Below the pieces are notes generated by a model. That model was not told the origin of the DNA. It saw nothing but the letters and a program-made list of their open reading frames with translations, and ran no database searches. A program made the position numbers and the translations under genes. Of a DNA stretch of 64,000 nt, positions 51,320-60,593 are shown one piece after another. The stretch is from Lachnospiraceae bacterium (GTDB taxonomy: Bacteria; Bacillota; Clostridia; Lachnospirales; Lachnospiraceae): NCBI GenBank assembly GCA_022781985.1, contig JALESH010000048.1, positions 18,784-82,783 on the forward strand. Reading direction: 5' to 3'. The first letter of the stretch is position 1. The number at the start of each line of letters is the position of its first letter.

Positions 51320-52300
51320 ATGGGCATTGAAGAAATGGTAAGGGACGCGGATTCCATCGGGATCAGCGGCCATATCCGTCCGGATGGGGACTGCGTAGGC
51401 GCCTCCATGGCCATGTATCTGTACCTGAAAAAGGTGTTTCCTGAAAAAAGGATAGAGATATTTTTGGAGAAGCCCTCTGAGGTATTTGGCTGTATCAGGG
51501 ATATTGGCAGCATACGGACAGAGTATAAGGCGGAGGAGGTGACGGAGGAGCTTGGAAGCTTCGATGTCTTTATTGCCATGGACGCGCCCGGCGACAGGCT
51601 GGGAGAAGCGCAGAAGCTGTATGAGGGAGCGGCCAAAAGGATAAACATCGACCACCATATCAGCAATAAGGGCAGCGGAGATACGAACTGCATCGACCCG
51701 GGGGCCAGCTCTACCAGTGAGCTGGTCTACGGGCTGCTGGATCAGGAGAAGCTGGATGAGGAGATTGCCAAAGCCATCTACATCGGCATCATCCATGACA
51801 CCGGTGTATTCCAGTATTCCAATACCTCCCCCAGAACCATGGCCGTTGCAGGGAAGCTGATGGCTTTTGGCTTCAATTTTTCTGAAATCGTGGAAAAAAC
51901 CTTTTATGAAAAGACCTATGTGCAGGGCCTGCTGCTGGGAAGGGCCATGCTGGAGAGCATCCTTTTCATGGACGGCAGGTGCATCGTCAGTGGGATTGAG
52001 AAGAAAACCCTGGATTTTTACCATGCAGACTCCGGGGATCTGGAGGGAATTGTCAGCCATCTGAACCGTACAAAGGGAGTGGAATGTGCTATCTTCATGT
52101 ACCAGACCGGCGTGCTGGAATATAAGGTCAGCCTGCGCTCCAAAGGGAAGGTGGATGTAGCAGCCATTGCCATGTATTTTGGAGGAGGGGGCCATGTGAG
52201 GGCGGCAGGCTGCACCATGAACGGCACCTTCCACGATGTGGCCAACAATCTGTCCCTACATATAGAAAGGCAGCTGAAGCAGGCACAGGAAATAGGATGA
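51320..52300 (+). CDS. nrnA: DHH-family oligoribonuclease / pAp phosphatase NrnA
   Basis: 326 residues, phosphoesterase that degrades nano-RNA and dephosphorylates 3',5'-pAp in Firmicutes. Manganese motifs: GHIRPDGDCVGASMA, FIAMDAPGDRL, INIDHHISNKG (the DHH), and IIHDTGVFQYSNTSPRT; C-terminal DHHA1 domain with GGGGHVRAAGCTM. ATG 51320 follows AAGTAAGGAGGAGTAA. Its end overlaps truB by 4 bases. Related DHH/DHHA1 proteins can also act on cyclic-di-nucleotides, but the length and neighbours fit NrnA. Confidence 0.92.
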   Translation: MGIEEMVRDADSIGISGHIRPDGDCVGASMAMYLYLKKVFPEKRIEIFLEKPSEVFGCIRDIGSIRTEYKAEEVTEELGSFDVFIAMDAPGDRLGEAQKLYEGAAKRINIDHHISNKGSGDTNCIDPGASSTSELVYGLLDQEKLDEEIAKAIYIGIIHDTGVFQYSNTSPRTMAVAGKLMAFGFNFSEIVEKTFYEKTYVQGLLLGRAMLESILFMDGRCIVSGIEKKTLDFYHADSGDLEGIVSHLNRTKGVECAIFMYQTGVLEYKVSLRSKGKVDVAAIAMYFGGGGHVRAAGCTMNGTFHDVANNLSLHIERQLKQAQEIG

Positions 52301-53199
52301 TAAACGGAATCATAAATGTATACAAGGAAGCAGGCTACACATCCCATGATGTGGTAGCCAGGCTGCGGGGCATACTCAAGCAGAAAAAAATAGGACATAC
52401 CGGTACCCTGGATCCGGATGCGGTGGGAGTCCTTCCGGTCTGCCTGGGCAGCGGCACCAGGCTCTGCGACATGCTTACCGGACAAAGCAAGGAGTACCGG
52501 GCAGGCCTGCTCCTGGGGATAGAAACGGATACCCAGGACATTTCGGGAAGGGTACTGGCAGAAAAGGAGGTCCGGGTAAGTGAGCAGCAGACCAGGGAGG
52601 CCATTCTCTCCTTTGTGGGTGGCTATGACCAGATTCCGCCCATGTATTCCGCCATTAAGGTAGGAGGAAGGAAGCTTTACCAGCTTGCCAGGGAGGGCAG
52701 GGAAGTGGAGCGCAGCCCCAGACGGGTGGAGATTCATTTTATTGAGATCGAAAGACTGAGTCTGCCGGAGGCTACCCTGCGGGTGGGCTGTTCCAAGGGA
52801 ACCTATATCCGCACCCTCTGCAGCGATATCGGCAGACGCTTAGGCTGCGGAGGAACGATGCAGTCCCTGGAGAGAACAAGAGTGGGGGAGTTTTCCATAG
52901 AGGATGCCCTTACCCTGGATCAGATTGAGAGGCTGCAGGCGGCAGGGGAGCTGGAGGGGCGGATCCTGCCCGTGGAGACAGTATTTGCGGATTTACCGGC
53001 AGTGACGGTAAAAAAGAAGTTTCAGAAACTTATAGACAATGGAAATGCATTTTACAGGCATATGCTCCTGGAAAAGCAGGAGCCGGCAGCAGGGGAGCAG
53101 GTTCGGGTATATAACGAGGAGGGAAGCTTTTACGGCATCTTTGTGTACCAGAAGGAGGGAGAGCGCTTCCGGCCTGTCAAAATGTTTATGGAGAAATGA
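52297..53199 (+). CDS. truB: tRNA pseudouridine-55 synthase TruB
   Basis: Makes pseudouridine 55 in the T loop of tRNAs. 300 residues. Motif I, the catalytic Asp in GHTGTLDPDAVGVLPVCLG, is intact; motif II YRAGLLLGIETDTQDISGRV, QIPPMYSAIKVGGRKLYQLA and VGCSKGTYIRTLCSDIG follow, with a C-terminal PUA-like part (LIDNGNAFYRHMLLEKQEPA). ATG 52297 overlaps the nrnA stop. Next gene ribF starts 6 bases after its stop. Confidence 0.95.
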   Translation: MINGIINVYKEAGYTSHDVVARLRGILKQKKIGHTGTLDPDAVGVLPVCLGSGTRLCDMLTGQSKEYRAGLLLGIETDTQDISGRVLAEKEVRVSEQQTREAILSFVGGYDQIPPMYSAIKVGGRKLYQLAREGREVERSPRRVEIHFIEIERLSLPEATLRVGCSKGTYIRTLCSDIGRRLGCGGTMQSLERTRVGEFSIEDALTLDQIERLQAAGELEGRILPVETVFADLPAVTVKKKFQKLIDNGNAFYRHMLLEKQEPAAGEQVRVYNEEGSFYGIFVYQKEGERFRPVKMFMEK

Positions 53200-53205
53200 C
53201 GGCAG

Positions 53206-54129
53206 ATGCAGATCATTCAAAAAACGACGGATTTTGAAATAGAGGGAAGAAGCGCTGTGACCATTGGAAAGTTCGACGGCATCCACCTGGGACATCAGGC
53301 GCTTCTCCGGTACATAGCAGAGCAGAGGAGCCGGGGGCTGAAGGCTGTGGTCTTTACCTTTGATCCTCCCCCGGCGGCCTTTTTCGGCCTTTCCGGCGGG
53401 AAGGAGCTGATGACCGGGGAGGAAAAGCGGACAGCCTTTGAACGGCTGGGAGTGGATGTGCTGATTGAGTTTCCTTTGACAGCAGAGACGGCGGCTATTG
53501 CTCCCCGGGATTTTATAGAAGGGATTCTGCGGGACAGGCTGCACACTGCCTATCTGGCAGCCGGAGCCGATATTTCCTTCGGAGCCGGGGGAAGAGGCAG
53601 CTGCAGGCTGCTGGAAGCCCTGCAGGAGCCCTGCGGTTATCGGGTACAGATCATAGACAAGGTGCGCTATCAGGGACAGGTCATCAGCTCCACTGCTGTC
53701 AGGGTCCAGGTGGAGAAGGGCGGCATGGAGAGCGCCGCCGGTATGCTGGGACGGCCCTTTTCCCTCAGTGGCCCTGTGGTCTGCGGCAACAGGCTGGGCA
53801 GGACAATGGGAATGCCTACCGCCAACCTCCTGCCTCCGAAAAATAAGCTGCTGCCTCCGGCAGGAGTCTATTTTTCAGAGGTCTGCATCGGAAACTGTCA
53901 TTACAGGGGAATCACAAATATCGGCTGCAAGCCTACCGTCAGTGACAGCAGACAGCCCGGTGCGGAAACCTATATTTATGATTTTGACAGTGAGATCTAC
54001 GGCAGGGAGATACAGGTATCCCTTCTGAAATTCAAAAGGCCGGAGAGGAAATTCTCCGGCATGGAGGAGCTCCGCCGGCAGATGAGGAAGGATGTGGAGG
54101 AGGGCAGGGCCTTCAGAAAATTTCCATAG
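53206..54129 (+). CDS. ribF: Bifunctional riboflavin kinase / FAD synthetase
   Basis: Makes FMN and then FAD from riboflavin. 307 residues. N-terminal nucleotidyltransferase (about 1-180) with TIGKFDGIHLGHQALLRY and the ISSTAVR motif; C-terminal flavokinase (about 185-300) with GRTMGMPTANLLPPKNKLLP, PAGVYFSEVCIG, NIGCKPTV and ETYIYDFDSEIYG. Start ATG 53206 follows TTTATGGAGAAATGAC, a weak site consistent with coupling to truB. In many relatives rpsO follows directly; here 6.5 kb of other genes intervene. Confidence 0.95.
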   Translation: MQIIQKTTDFEIEGRSAVTIGKFDGIHLGHQALLRYIAEQRSRGLKAVVFTFDPPPAAFFGLSGGKELMTGEEKRTAFERLGVDVLIEFPLTAETAAIAPRDFIEGILRDRLHTAYLAAGADISFGAGGRGSCRLLEALQEPCGYRVQIIDKVRYQGQVISSTAVRVQVEKGGMESAAGMLGRPFSLSGPVVCGNRLGRTMGMPTANLLPPKNKLLPPAGVYFSEVCIGNCHYRGITNIGCKPTVSDSRQPGAETYIYDFDSEIYGREIQVSLLKFKRPERKFSGMEELRRQMRKDVEEGRAFRKFP

Positions 54130-54137
54130 ATTTGTGT

Positions 54138-54166
54138 TTGACAGTAAATACAGTTGTTGCTATAAT
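54138..54166 (+). promoter_or_regulatory. Consensus SigA promoter of the NlpC/P60 gene
   Basis: Perfect TTGACA (54138-54143), 17-base spacer, perfect TATAAT (54161-54166), 55 bases before the ATG. The best SigA promoter match in the window. Confidence 0.85.
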
Positions 54167-54221
54167 AAGTCTGTAATATATGTAATAAATTTGTAATAAT
54201 TATCAGAAAGGCCAGGTATAT

Positions 54222-55259
54222 ATGAAGCTTAAGACAGCAACCATTACAGGCATGTGTACAGCATGCATAGCAGCAACTGTTTTATTATACAGCGAGCCGG
54301 TATACGGTGCGGAAACCTCCGTCAGGGAGGCAGTGGCCACCCCGGTAGGGGCAGCGGTTCTCTTTGAATCGGCTAAGACAGAGGAGGAATATAAGCTGGC
54401 GGCCAGGGAGGCAGAGGGAGCACTCTGGGGATATACCAACCTGGGGATCTCCAATGTGGATGACAATCTGAATGTCCGGCAGGAGCCCCATGAGAACGGC
54501 AGGATGGTAGGCAAGCTGCCTAAGAATGCAGCCTGTGAGCTGGTAGCTCAGGAAGGGGAATGGACCTTGATCAGGTCGGGCAAGGTAGAGGGCTATGTCA
54601 AGAGTGAGTACCTGCTCAGCGGCTGGGAGGCAAAGAAGCGCGCCCTGGAGGCCCGGACAACCATTGCCGTGGTCGATACGGAGAGCTTAAAGGTCAGGGA
54701 GGAGCCAAATACGGAGTGTGAGGTAATCACTCTGGTTCCTCAGGGCGAGGAGCTGGATGTGGTCGAGGTGCTGGACGGCTGGGTGAAGGTGCTGATCGAT
54801 GACGAGGAGAACTATGTCTCTGCCGAGTATGTTAAGGTAGAGGAAAAGCTGGCAACGGCTATTAATATGACGGAGCTTTTATACGGGCAGGGAGTGACGG
54901 ATCTGCGCGTGGATCTCTGCCAGTTTGCAAAGCAGTTTGTGGGCAATCCTTATGTCTGGGGAGGCACCAGCCTGACAAAGGGGGCCGACTGCTCCGGTTT
55001 TGTACAGAGTGTATTTAAGAAATTCGGCGTTTCTCTGCCGAGGACCTCAGCAGTCCAGGCAGGTGTGGGAACCCGGGTATCCATCTCCCAGGCACAGCCG
55101 GGAGACCTGGTATTCTATGCCAAGGGCGGCAGGATCAACCATGTGGCTCTTTACATTGGCAGCGGCCAGGTGGTTCATGCCAGCAGTCCCAGGACGGGCA
55201 TTAAGATTTCAAATTATAATTACAGGACTCCGGACAGAATTATGAGAGTTTTGCCATAG
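54222..55259 (+). CDS. Secreted SH3b-NlpC/P60 cell-wall hydrolase
   Basis: A 345-residue exported peptidoglycan endopeptidase, probably cutting the stem peptide. Signal peptide MKLKTATITGMCTACIAATV to about residue 30; two SH3b domains (about 80-130 with VDDNLNVRQEPHENGRMVGK, and about 147-205 with DTESLKVREEPNTECEV), and an NlpC/P60 domain (about 225-345). Catalytic Cys is in GADCSGFVQSVFKKFGVSLP, His in INHVALYIGSGQVVHASSPR. ATG 54222 follows AGAAAGG. Single-gene unit with a consensus promoter and terminator, placed between ribF and the signalling module. Confidence 0.93.
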   Translation: MKLKTATITGMCTACIAATVLLYSEPVYGAETSVREAVATPVGAAVLFESAKTEEEYKLAAREAEGALWGYTNLGISNVDDNLNVRQEPHENGRMVGKLPKNAACELVAQEGEWTLIRSGKVEGYVKSEYLLSGWEAKKRALEARTTIAVVDTESLKVREEPNTECEVITLVPQGEELDVVEVLDGWVKVLIDDEENYVSAEYVKVEEKLATAINMTELLYGQGVTDLRVDLCQFAKQFVGNPYVWGGTSLTKGADCSGFVQSVFKKFGVSLPRTSAVQAGVGTRVSISQAQPGDLVFYAKGGRINHVALYIGSGQVVHASSPRTGIKISNYNYRTPDRIMRVLP

Positions 55260-55307
55260 GCCTGCATCTTACGGAAAAAGGCTTCCATGACAGGAGTGGG
55301 CTGGAGG

Positions 55308-55338
55308 AAAAGGCTGAGGTACCTAGCTCAGCCTTTTT
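55308..55338 (+). terminator. Intrinsic terminator after the NlpC/P60 gene
   Basis: AAAGGCTGAG and CTCAGCCTTT form a perfect 10-bp stem around GTACCTAG and are followed by a T run. Confidence 0.85.
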
Positions 55339-55388
55339 GATTGTTCCTGCTTTGAGGACGGAGATCCTGCGAGGAGAGGAAAACAAGG

Positions 55389-57395
55389 ATGGTGAAAAAA
55401 TGGACAGTACTTTTAGCGGGGCTATCAGTTCTGCTGCTCATGGGATGCAGGACCGGGATGAAGGGTGTATTTAAGGTCTCCGTGCCCCGGAAGGAAGAAA
55501 AAACAGTGGTGACAGCCCTGTATCACAAGCGGCTGGATCGGTTCGAGGAGCTGGTGGAGTCTACCTATGAGGATATAGACCTGGAGGTGGAGCCCAGCAC
55601 TCTTTCCACCTATAATAGTGACATCCTGCGACGGCTGAGGAACGGACACGGAAAGGATCTGATCCTTACCTCTATGCCCAACAGTGAAATTGCGGATTAT
55701 ATGCTGGATCTGAGTGCGGAGGAGTTTTCTGTCCGCTACGGGGATGCCACCATGGAGACCATGCGCTATCAGGGGCGTACCATCTGTCTGCCCATGCCCG
55801 GCATTTACAGAGGCACCGTAATCAATCAGACTCTGGTGGAGCAGCTGGGCCGGGAGGTGCCCCGCACCCGGGAGGAATTTCTGGCGCTGCTGCAGGCAGC
55901 TTCGGAGACAGGGACAGGAATGGGGGAGGATGGGGCGGTGTTTGCCGTCCGGGATATTGATGGCATCTCACTGGGGGAAATGTTTATCAGCTCCATTGTG
56001 CCGGATTTTTTAGGGACCATGGAGGGAGAGCGGTGGCTGGGCGCCTTTCTCAATAAAGAGGCAGCCATGGAAGGAGTAATGGAAAGCCAGCTTCAGTTCG
56101 TACTGGAGCTGGCCCGGAAGGGCTATACGGATCCTGGGAGAATTGCTGCCTTCAGCAGCAGTAAGAGAGGGGTGGATGTGGTCAGGCGTATGGTGGACAG
56201 GGAGCTGCTGGCGGCCTATGCCACCAGCGATATCCTGAAAGAGATCCGTTGTGAAAATACCGAGGATGTCTTTATGATGCTTCCCTTCCTGGGCAGCGGG
56301 GAGCATTCTGCCTGGGTTACTGCCGCTCCTGCCGCTTATCTGGGCATCAACCGAGTCGTGGAGGAGGATGAGAAAAGGCTGGATGCCTGCAAACGGGTTC
56401 TGAATCTGTTTTCCACAGCAGTAGGGCAGGAGGCGGTCCTGGAGGATACCCAGACGGACAGATCCTATCTGGTGACTCAGGAGGTAAGGAGCGCAGGGAA
56501 AAGCCATACTGGTCTGGAGGACTATGTGGAGTGGGGATATGTCTATGACCTGAACCGTTTCCACTCTGACATTCTTTGGCTGTTTGGCAGAAATATTGCA
56601 CAGGTCTGCAATGGCTGGATGGAGCTTCCGCAGGCTCTGGCTGAGGTGGATGACCTGAACCGGAACGGAACCATACATAATGAGGGGGATCATACCCTGA
56701 TCGGCTCCGTCAGTGAGGATCTTTTATACGAAAATTACAATACCCGATATGGAGAGACGGCCATCGGCAATTTGATTACAGATGCCGTTGCGGAGGTGTC
56801 AGGAGCCGATATTGCCGTTATCAACGGCGGGGCAATCCGTGCCAGTCTGTATGCCGGTGATGTCTATATCAGCGATCTGGCAGCAGTCTGTCCTTACAGA
56901 AACACCATCGTTACGGTGGAGATGACCGGAGCAGTTCTCAGAGAGATGCTGGAGAACGGCATTTCTGAGATCTACTATCACAGGACGCCGGGCGGCAAAT
57001 TCCTGCAGGTTCACGGTCTGCATTATGCTGTCTCGGTAGACAGGTCTGCTGAGACGGCAGATGGGTTGGGGTCAGAGCCTGCCGGAACAGAGCTGATCAG
57101 CATGACGCTGCCGGATGGGACGCCTATCCGGGATGACAAAAGCTATAAGGTGGCTGTCACAAGCTATATGTGCGGGATTTCCGGTTATGAGGATGGAGGG
57201 GGAGATGGATATACCATGCTGAATTTGTTCAGCCATGAGCTTCCCAAGGCGGAGGGGGTCATCCTGCTGGAGGATACCGGGATTACCCATGAGGAGGCTC
57301 TCATTCGGTATTTCAGAAATCATAACAGAGAAGAAATCACCTCGGAGACGGAGGGACGAATCACAGTAAGGGTGACGGGAGGCCTGGATGGATAG
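55389..57395 (+). CDS. Lipoprotein fusing an extracellular binding-protein domain to a 5'-nucleotidase C-terminal domain
   Basis: 668 residues. Lipoprotein signal MVKKWTVLLAGLSVLLLMGC with the lipid Cys at residue 20. Residues about 35-390 resemble an ABC-type solute-binding protein (family 1 fold; segments such as NQTLVEQLGREVPRTREEFL and YLGINRVVEEDEKRLDACKR). Residues about 425-650 form a 5'-nucleotidase C-terminal domain: YGETAIGNLITDAVAEVSGA, IAVINGGAIRASLYAGD, YPYRNTIV-like VCPYRNTIVTVEMTG, and ISGYEDGGGDGYTML. The N-terminal metallophosphoesterase half of a true 5'-nucleotidase is missing. It overlaps the histidine-kinase gene by 8 bases, so it is probably the ligand-binding partner of that kinase rather than an enzyme. 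I know no named family for this arrangement. Confidence 0.8.
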   Translation: MVKKWTVLLAGLSVLLLMGCRTGMKGVFKVSVPRKEEKTVVTALYHKRLDRFEELVESTYEDIDLEVEPSTLSTYNSDILRRLRNGHGKDLILTSMPNSEIADYMLDLSAEEFSVRYGDATMETMRYQGRTICLPMPGIYRGTVINQTLVEQLGREVPRTREEFLALLQAASETGTGMGEDGAVFAVRDIDGISLGEMFISSIVPDFLGTMEGERWLGAFLNKEAAMEGVMESQLQFVLELARKGYTDPGRIAAFSSSKRGVDVVRRMVDRELLAAYATSDILKEIRCENTEDVFMMLPFLGSGEHSAWVTAAPAAYLGINRVVEEDEKRLDACKRVLNLFSTAVGQEAVLEDTQTDRSYLVTQEVRSAGKSHTGLEDYVEWGYVYDLNRFHSDILWLFGRNIAQVCNGWMELPQALAEVDDLNRNGTIHNEGDHTLIGSVSEDLLYENYNTRYGETAIGNLITDAVAEVSGADIAVINGGAIRASLYAGDVYISDLAAVCPYRNTIVTVEMTGAVLREMLENGISEIYYHRTPGGKFLQVHGLHYAVSVDRSAETADGLGSEPAGTELISMTLPDGTPIRDDKSYKVAVTSYMCGISGYEDGGGDGYTMLNLFSHELPKAEGVILLEDTGITHEEALIRYFRNHNREEITSETEGRITVRVTGGLDG

Positions 57396-60033
57396 AGAAA
57401 TAAAACGGAAAAAACACAGGATCCCGTGCAGCAGGGGAGTAATAGCGGGGGTGGTTTCCGTGGGTATCGTGCTGCTGGTGCTGATGATCTCCACCCGGTG
57501 GTATATAGGGGAGTCTCAGACTGCTACCGAAAAGGCCGTCCATAGCGTCAGTGAATTTTATCTGCAGGAGCTTTCCGTCCAGATCAGGAAGCTGCTGCAA
57601 AACAATTTGAATAACCAGATCAGGCAGCTTCAGGCAGCGGTCAATGCCATTGATGCCCGGGAACTGCAGGATCAGGCCGCCCTGCAGTCACATATCCTGC
57701 GGATGCAGCAGGCCAATCAGTTTGACTTCTATGGCCTGGTGGATGAGGAGGGAACCGTGTACACCGGGGATAAGGTATTTACCGGTATCTCCAGATTAAA
57801 CTTCCTGATCAGGCCGGAGTTTTCAGAGCCGGATATTTCCATTGACCAGACGCTTGGAGATCGGAACATGGTCATGGTGGCAGTGCCCGTTGGGGATCTG
57901 TATTTTGACGGGAAGGCTCTGACCGGAGGGCTGATCGGCATCAATACCTGTGCAGTAGCCAGCAGGCTGGCTCTGAAAAACGAGGATGCCCAGACCTTTT
58001 CCAATGTGATCCTGACGGATGGATCCTATGTGATCAGAACACCCCAGCACTATCTGCCGGATAATACCAATTTTTTTTCGGCCCTGTCTGCCAGAGCCCG
58101 TTTCAGGGAGGGATATTCTGCCCGGGATATGGAGGAGGATATCCGGGCAGGCAGAAGTGGGATTACGGCCTATTACCTGTCGGATTTCCTGCATTATACC
58201 TACTATGCCCCAGTTGAGGGAACGGACTGGTACATCGCCACCACCATTCTCTATGATACCATCAGCAGGGATGTGGAGTCTGTCCGCAGTACCATCACAC
58301 GCAGCAGCATGATCCAGCTTGGCCTGGTGCTGGCTGTGGTGCTGGGCGTGTTTCTGGTGTATTTCTGTCAGAGGAGGCGCAATGAGCTGCTCCGGCTGGA
58401 AAAGGTACAGGCAGAGGAAAGCAGTAAGGCCAAAAGCCAGTTTCTCGCCAGCATGTCCCATGATATCCGTACACCTATGAATGCCATTATCGGTTTCACG
58501 GATCTGGCGCTCCGGAATGAGGAGGAACCCTGTCTTGTCCATGAGTATCTGACAAAAATCAATCTCTCCGGCAACCATCTTCTCAGCCTGATTAACGATG
58601 TACTGGATATGAGCCGCATTGAGAGCGGGAAAATGTATCTGGAGAACGCACCCTGCAGCCTGGCGGAGATTTTTCAGGAACTGAATACCATTGTTCAGGG
58701 GCAGGTCTGGGCCAAACAGCAGACCTTGTATATGGATGCTGTCAATGTGGTAAATGAAGAGGTCTGCTGTGACAGACTGCGTTTGAATCAGATCCTGCTC
58801 AATCTGCTGGGCAATGCCATAAAGTTCACTCCGGCAGGAGGCAGGATTTCCGTGCTGGTCACCCAGAAGGAGGAGGCGCCTGAGGGGTACGGCTCCTATG
58901 AATTCCGGGTAAAGGACAATGGCATTGGTATGACGGCAGAGTTTGCAGCCAGAGTATTTGAACCCTTTGAGAGGGAACGGACCGCCGCAGTCAGCCACAT
59001 CCAGGGCACCGGCCTGGGGATGAGCATTGCCAAAAATATTGTGGATCTGATGAAGGGGACGATACGGGTGGAAACGGCGCCTGACGAGGGGACAGAGTAT
59101 ATTGTCAGTCTGAATCTGGCTCTTCAGGATGGGGAAAGCGCCGCTCCATGTCTGACTGGACTGAAAGGGATGCGTGCCTTGGTGGTGGATGAGGATTTCA
59201 CAGCCTGCGACAGTACCGCCAGGATGCTTGTCCAGACAGGGATAGAGGCGGAATGGACTCTGTCGGGGCGGGAAGCAGCGCACCGGGCTCAACAGGCTCT
59301 GGAAAGGGGCAGGGGATATCAGGCATTCATCGTTAACTGGCAGCTACCGGACATGACCGGCATAGAAGCAGTCAGACAGCTTCGGGCAGTTGCCGGAAAG
59401 GAGAACCCCATCCTCATCATGGCAGCCTATGATTGGGCAGGTGTGGAGGAGGATGCCGGAGAAGCAGGAGTGACAGGCTTCTGCAGAAAGCCGATGTTTC
59501 TCTCCGATCTGCGCCGGGCACTGGTACAGACAGCCGGGGAGAAGGGCAGCGGTCAGGGACAGCAGCGGAAGGAAGCGGCTCCTGATTTGAAAGGGAAACG
59601 GATCCTGCTGGCGGAGGACAATGAATTTAACAGGGAAATCGCGATGGAAATTCTTCTGGAATATGGTTTTCAGGCAGAAGAGGCGGAGAACGGCCAGGAA
59701 GCGGTGGAAAAGCTCCGGGAGTCTGCTCCCGGGTATTATGATCTGGTGCTGATGGATATCCAGATGCCCGTCATGGACGGCTATGAGGCCGCCAGGGAAA
59801 TCCGCCGTCTGGAAAACAGTGCCCTGGCGGATATCCCCATCCTTGCCATGACAGCCAATGTCTTTGAAGAGGATAAAAGGGAGGCCCTGGCCAGCGGCAT
59901 GAATGGGCATATAGCCAAGCCTGTGCATATCGGCAGGCTGCTGGAGGCCTTTGGACAAATCCTGGCAGAGGGCAGTGACACCCCTGAGGAACAGGGAGCA
60001 GGGGAGCCGGGCCGGGAGGAACGGGGATGCTGA
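57388..60033 (+). CDS. Membrane hybrid histidine kinase with two receivers, the first one inactive
   Basis: 881 residues. Transmembrane segment GVIAGVVSVGIVLLVLMIST, outer sensor region of dCache type (about 45-300), second transmembrane segment SMIQLGLVLAVVLGVFLVYF, HisKA with His358 in SMSHDIRTPMNAIIG, HATPase_c (NLLGNAIKFTPAGG, DNGIGMTAEF, GTGLGMSIAKNIVDL). Receiver 1 (about 595-715) has Asn650 where the phospho-acceptor Asp should be (FIVNWQLPDMTG), so it should not be phosphorylated. Receiver 2 (about 735-855) is intact with Asp790 in LVLMDIQMPVMDGYEA and the Lys in AKPVH. ATG 57388 follows GGGAGG within the end of the lipoprotein gene. The Hpt domain needed for onward transfer is encoded on the opposite strand immediately downstream. 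No output regulator is adjacent. Confidence 0.9.
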   Translation: MDREIKRKKHRIPCSRGVIAGVVSVGIVLLVLMISTRWYIGESQTATEKAVHSVSEFYLQELSVQIRKLLQNNLNNQIRQLQAAVNAIDARELQDQAALQSHILRMQQANQFDFYGLVDEEGTVYTGDKVFTGISRLNFLIRPEFSEPDISIDQTLGDRNMVMVAVPVGDLYFDGKALTGGLIGINTCAVASRLALKNEDAQTFSNVILTDGSYVIRTPQHYLPDNTNFFSALSARARFREGYSARDMEEDIRAGRSGITAYYLSDFLHYTYYAPVEGTDWYIATTILYDTISRDVESVRSTITRSSMIQLGLVLAVVLGVFLVYFCQRRRNELLRLEKVQAEESSKAKSQFLASMSHDIRTPMNAIIGFTDLALRNEEEPCLVHEYLTKINLSGNHLLSLINDVLDMSRIESGKMYLENAPCSLAEIFQELNTIVQGQVWAKQQTLYMDAVNVVNEEVCCDRLRLNQILLNLLGNAIKFTPAGGRISVLVTQKEEAPEGYGSYEFRVKDNGIGMTAEFAARVFEPFERERTAAVSHIQGTGLGMSIAKNIVDLMKGTIRVETAPDEGTEYIVSLNLALQDGESAAPCLTGLKGMRALVVDEDFTACDSTARMLVQTGIEAEWTLSGREAAHRAQQALERGRGYQAFIVNWQLPDMTGIEAVRQLRAVAGKENPILIMAAYDWAGVEEDAGEAGVTGFCRKPMFLSDLRRALVQTAGEKGSGQGQQRKEAAPDLKGKRILLAEDNEFNREIAMEILLEYGFQAEEAENGQEAVEKLRESAPGYYDLVLMDIQMPVMDGYEAAREIRRLENSALADIPILAMTANVFEEDKREALASGMNGHIAKPVHIGRLLEAFGQILAEGSDTPEEQGAGEPGREERGC

Positions 60034-60399
60034 TCAGAGATATTTTTCAATACAGGAAAGAAACCTCTCCTGCACCGGAAGGATATCCTCCAGAATCCGT
60101 CCGGCCTCCTGGGGACTCCCCTCCCGGAGCAGGGTGACAATATCACTGTAGGCCAAAAAAAGCGGGGTCAGGGACAGATTCCCTGTCATCCCCTTCAGGG
60201 TATGGGCGGAGATCAGCGCCTCCTCAAGGCTGTCTGCCCGGAGAGGCTCCAGCACCTTCACCTGCCGGAAGGCCGGCGGAAATTTACGGAGCATCCTTTC
60301 ATACATGGAGACATTGCCTATGAAGCGCTGTATGCCATCCTCAATATCTGCCCCCAGTTCCTGAAGCTCATAAATTAAGCTCATTTTACCTGACTCCAT
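60034..60399 (-). CDS. Stand-alone histidine phosphotransfer (Hpt) protein
   Basis: A 121-residue four-helix Hpt protein. The phosphotransfer His66 is in ALISAHTLKGMTGNLSLTPL, the normal Hpt motif. ATG 60399 has GGAGG 8 bases upstream. Its stop codon directly abuts the stop codon of the hybrid kinase on the other strand, with no base between, so each transcript would cover part of the other unless both end at once. Predicted to take phosphate from receiver 2 of the kinase and pass it to a response regulator encoded elsewhere. The opposite orientation to its partner is unusual. Confidence 0.9.
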   Translation of the reverse strand: MESGKMSLIYELQELGADIEDGIQRFIGNVSMYERMLRKFPPAFRQVKVLEPLRADSLEEALISAHTLKGMTGNLSLTPLFLAYSDIVTLLREGSPQEAGRILEDILPVQERFLSCIEKYL

Positions 60400-60442
60400 C
60401 TTTTATTTCCTCCAAGTATAATCATGCTGAATCTGACGCCAC

Positions 60443-60460
60443 AAAGCCCCTCGGCTTTTT
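60443..60460 (+). terminator. Weak candidate terminator downstream of the Hpt region
   Basis: AAAGCC-CCTC-GGCTTT plus two T, a short 6-bp stem. It would stop kinase transcripts that read through the Hpt gene. The rest of 60400-60564 is A/T rich with no gene seen. Confidence 0.35.
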
Positions 60461-60564
60461 CATTATAGTTTTCTATTATATAAGATAAAGGTTAGAAAGT
60501 AAACTTTTAATCCTCCTGAGCACAGGATGGGCTGTACACTTTCCTTAAAAATTGTCCGTAAGTA

Positions 60565-60593
60565 TTTACAGGAGAAAAGAAGTGTGTTAGTAT
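60565..60593 (+). promoter_or_regulatory. SigA-type promoter of rpsO
   Basis: TTTACA (60565-60570), 17-base spacer, TAGTAT (60588-60593), giving a leader of about 85 bases. Confidence 0.6.
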
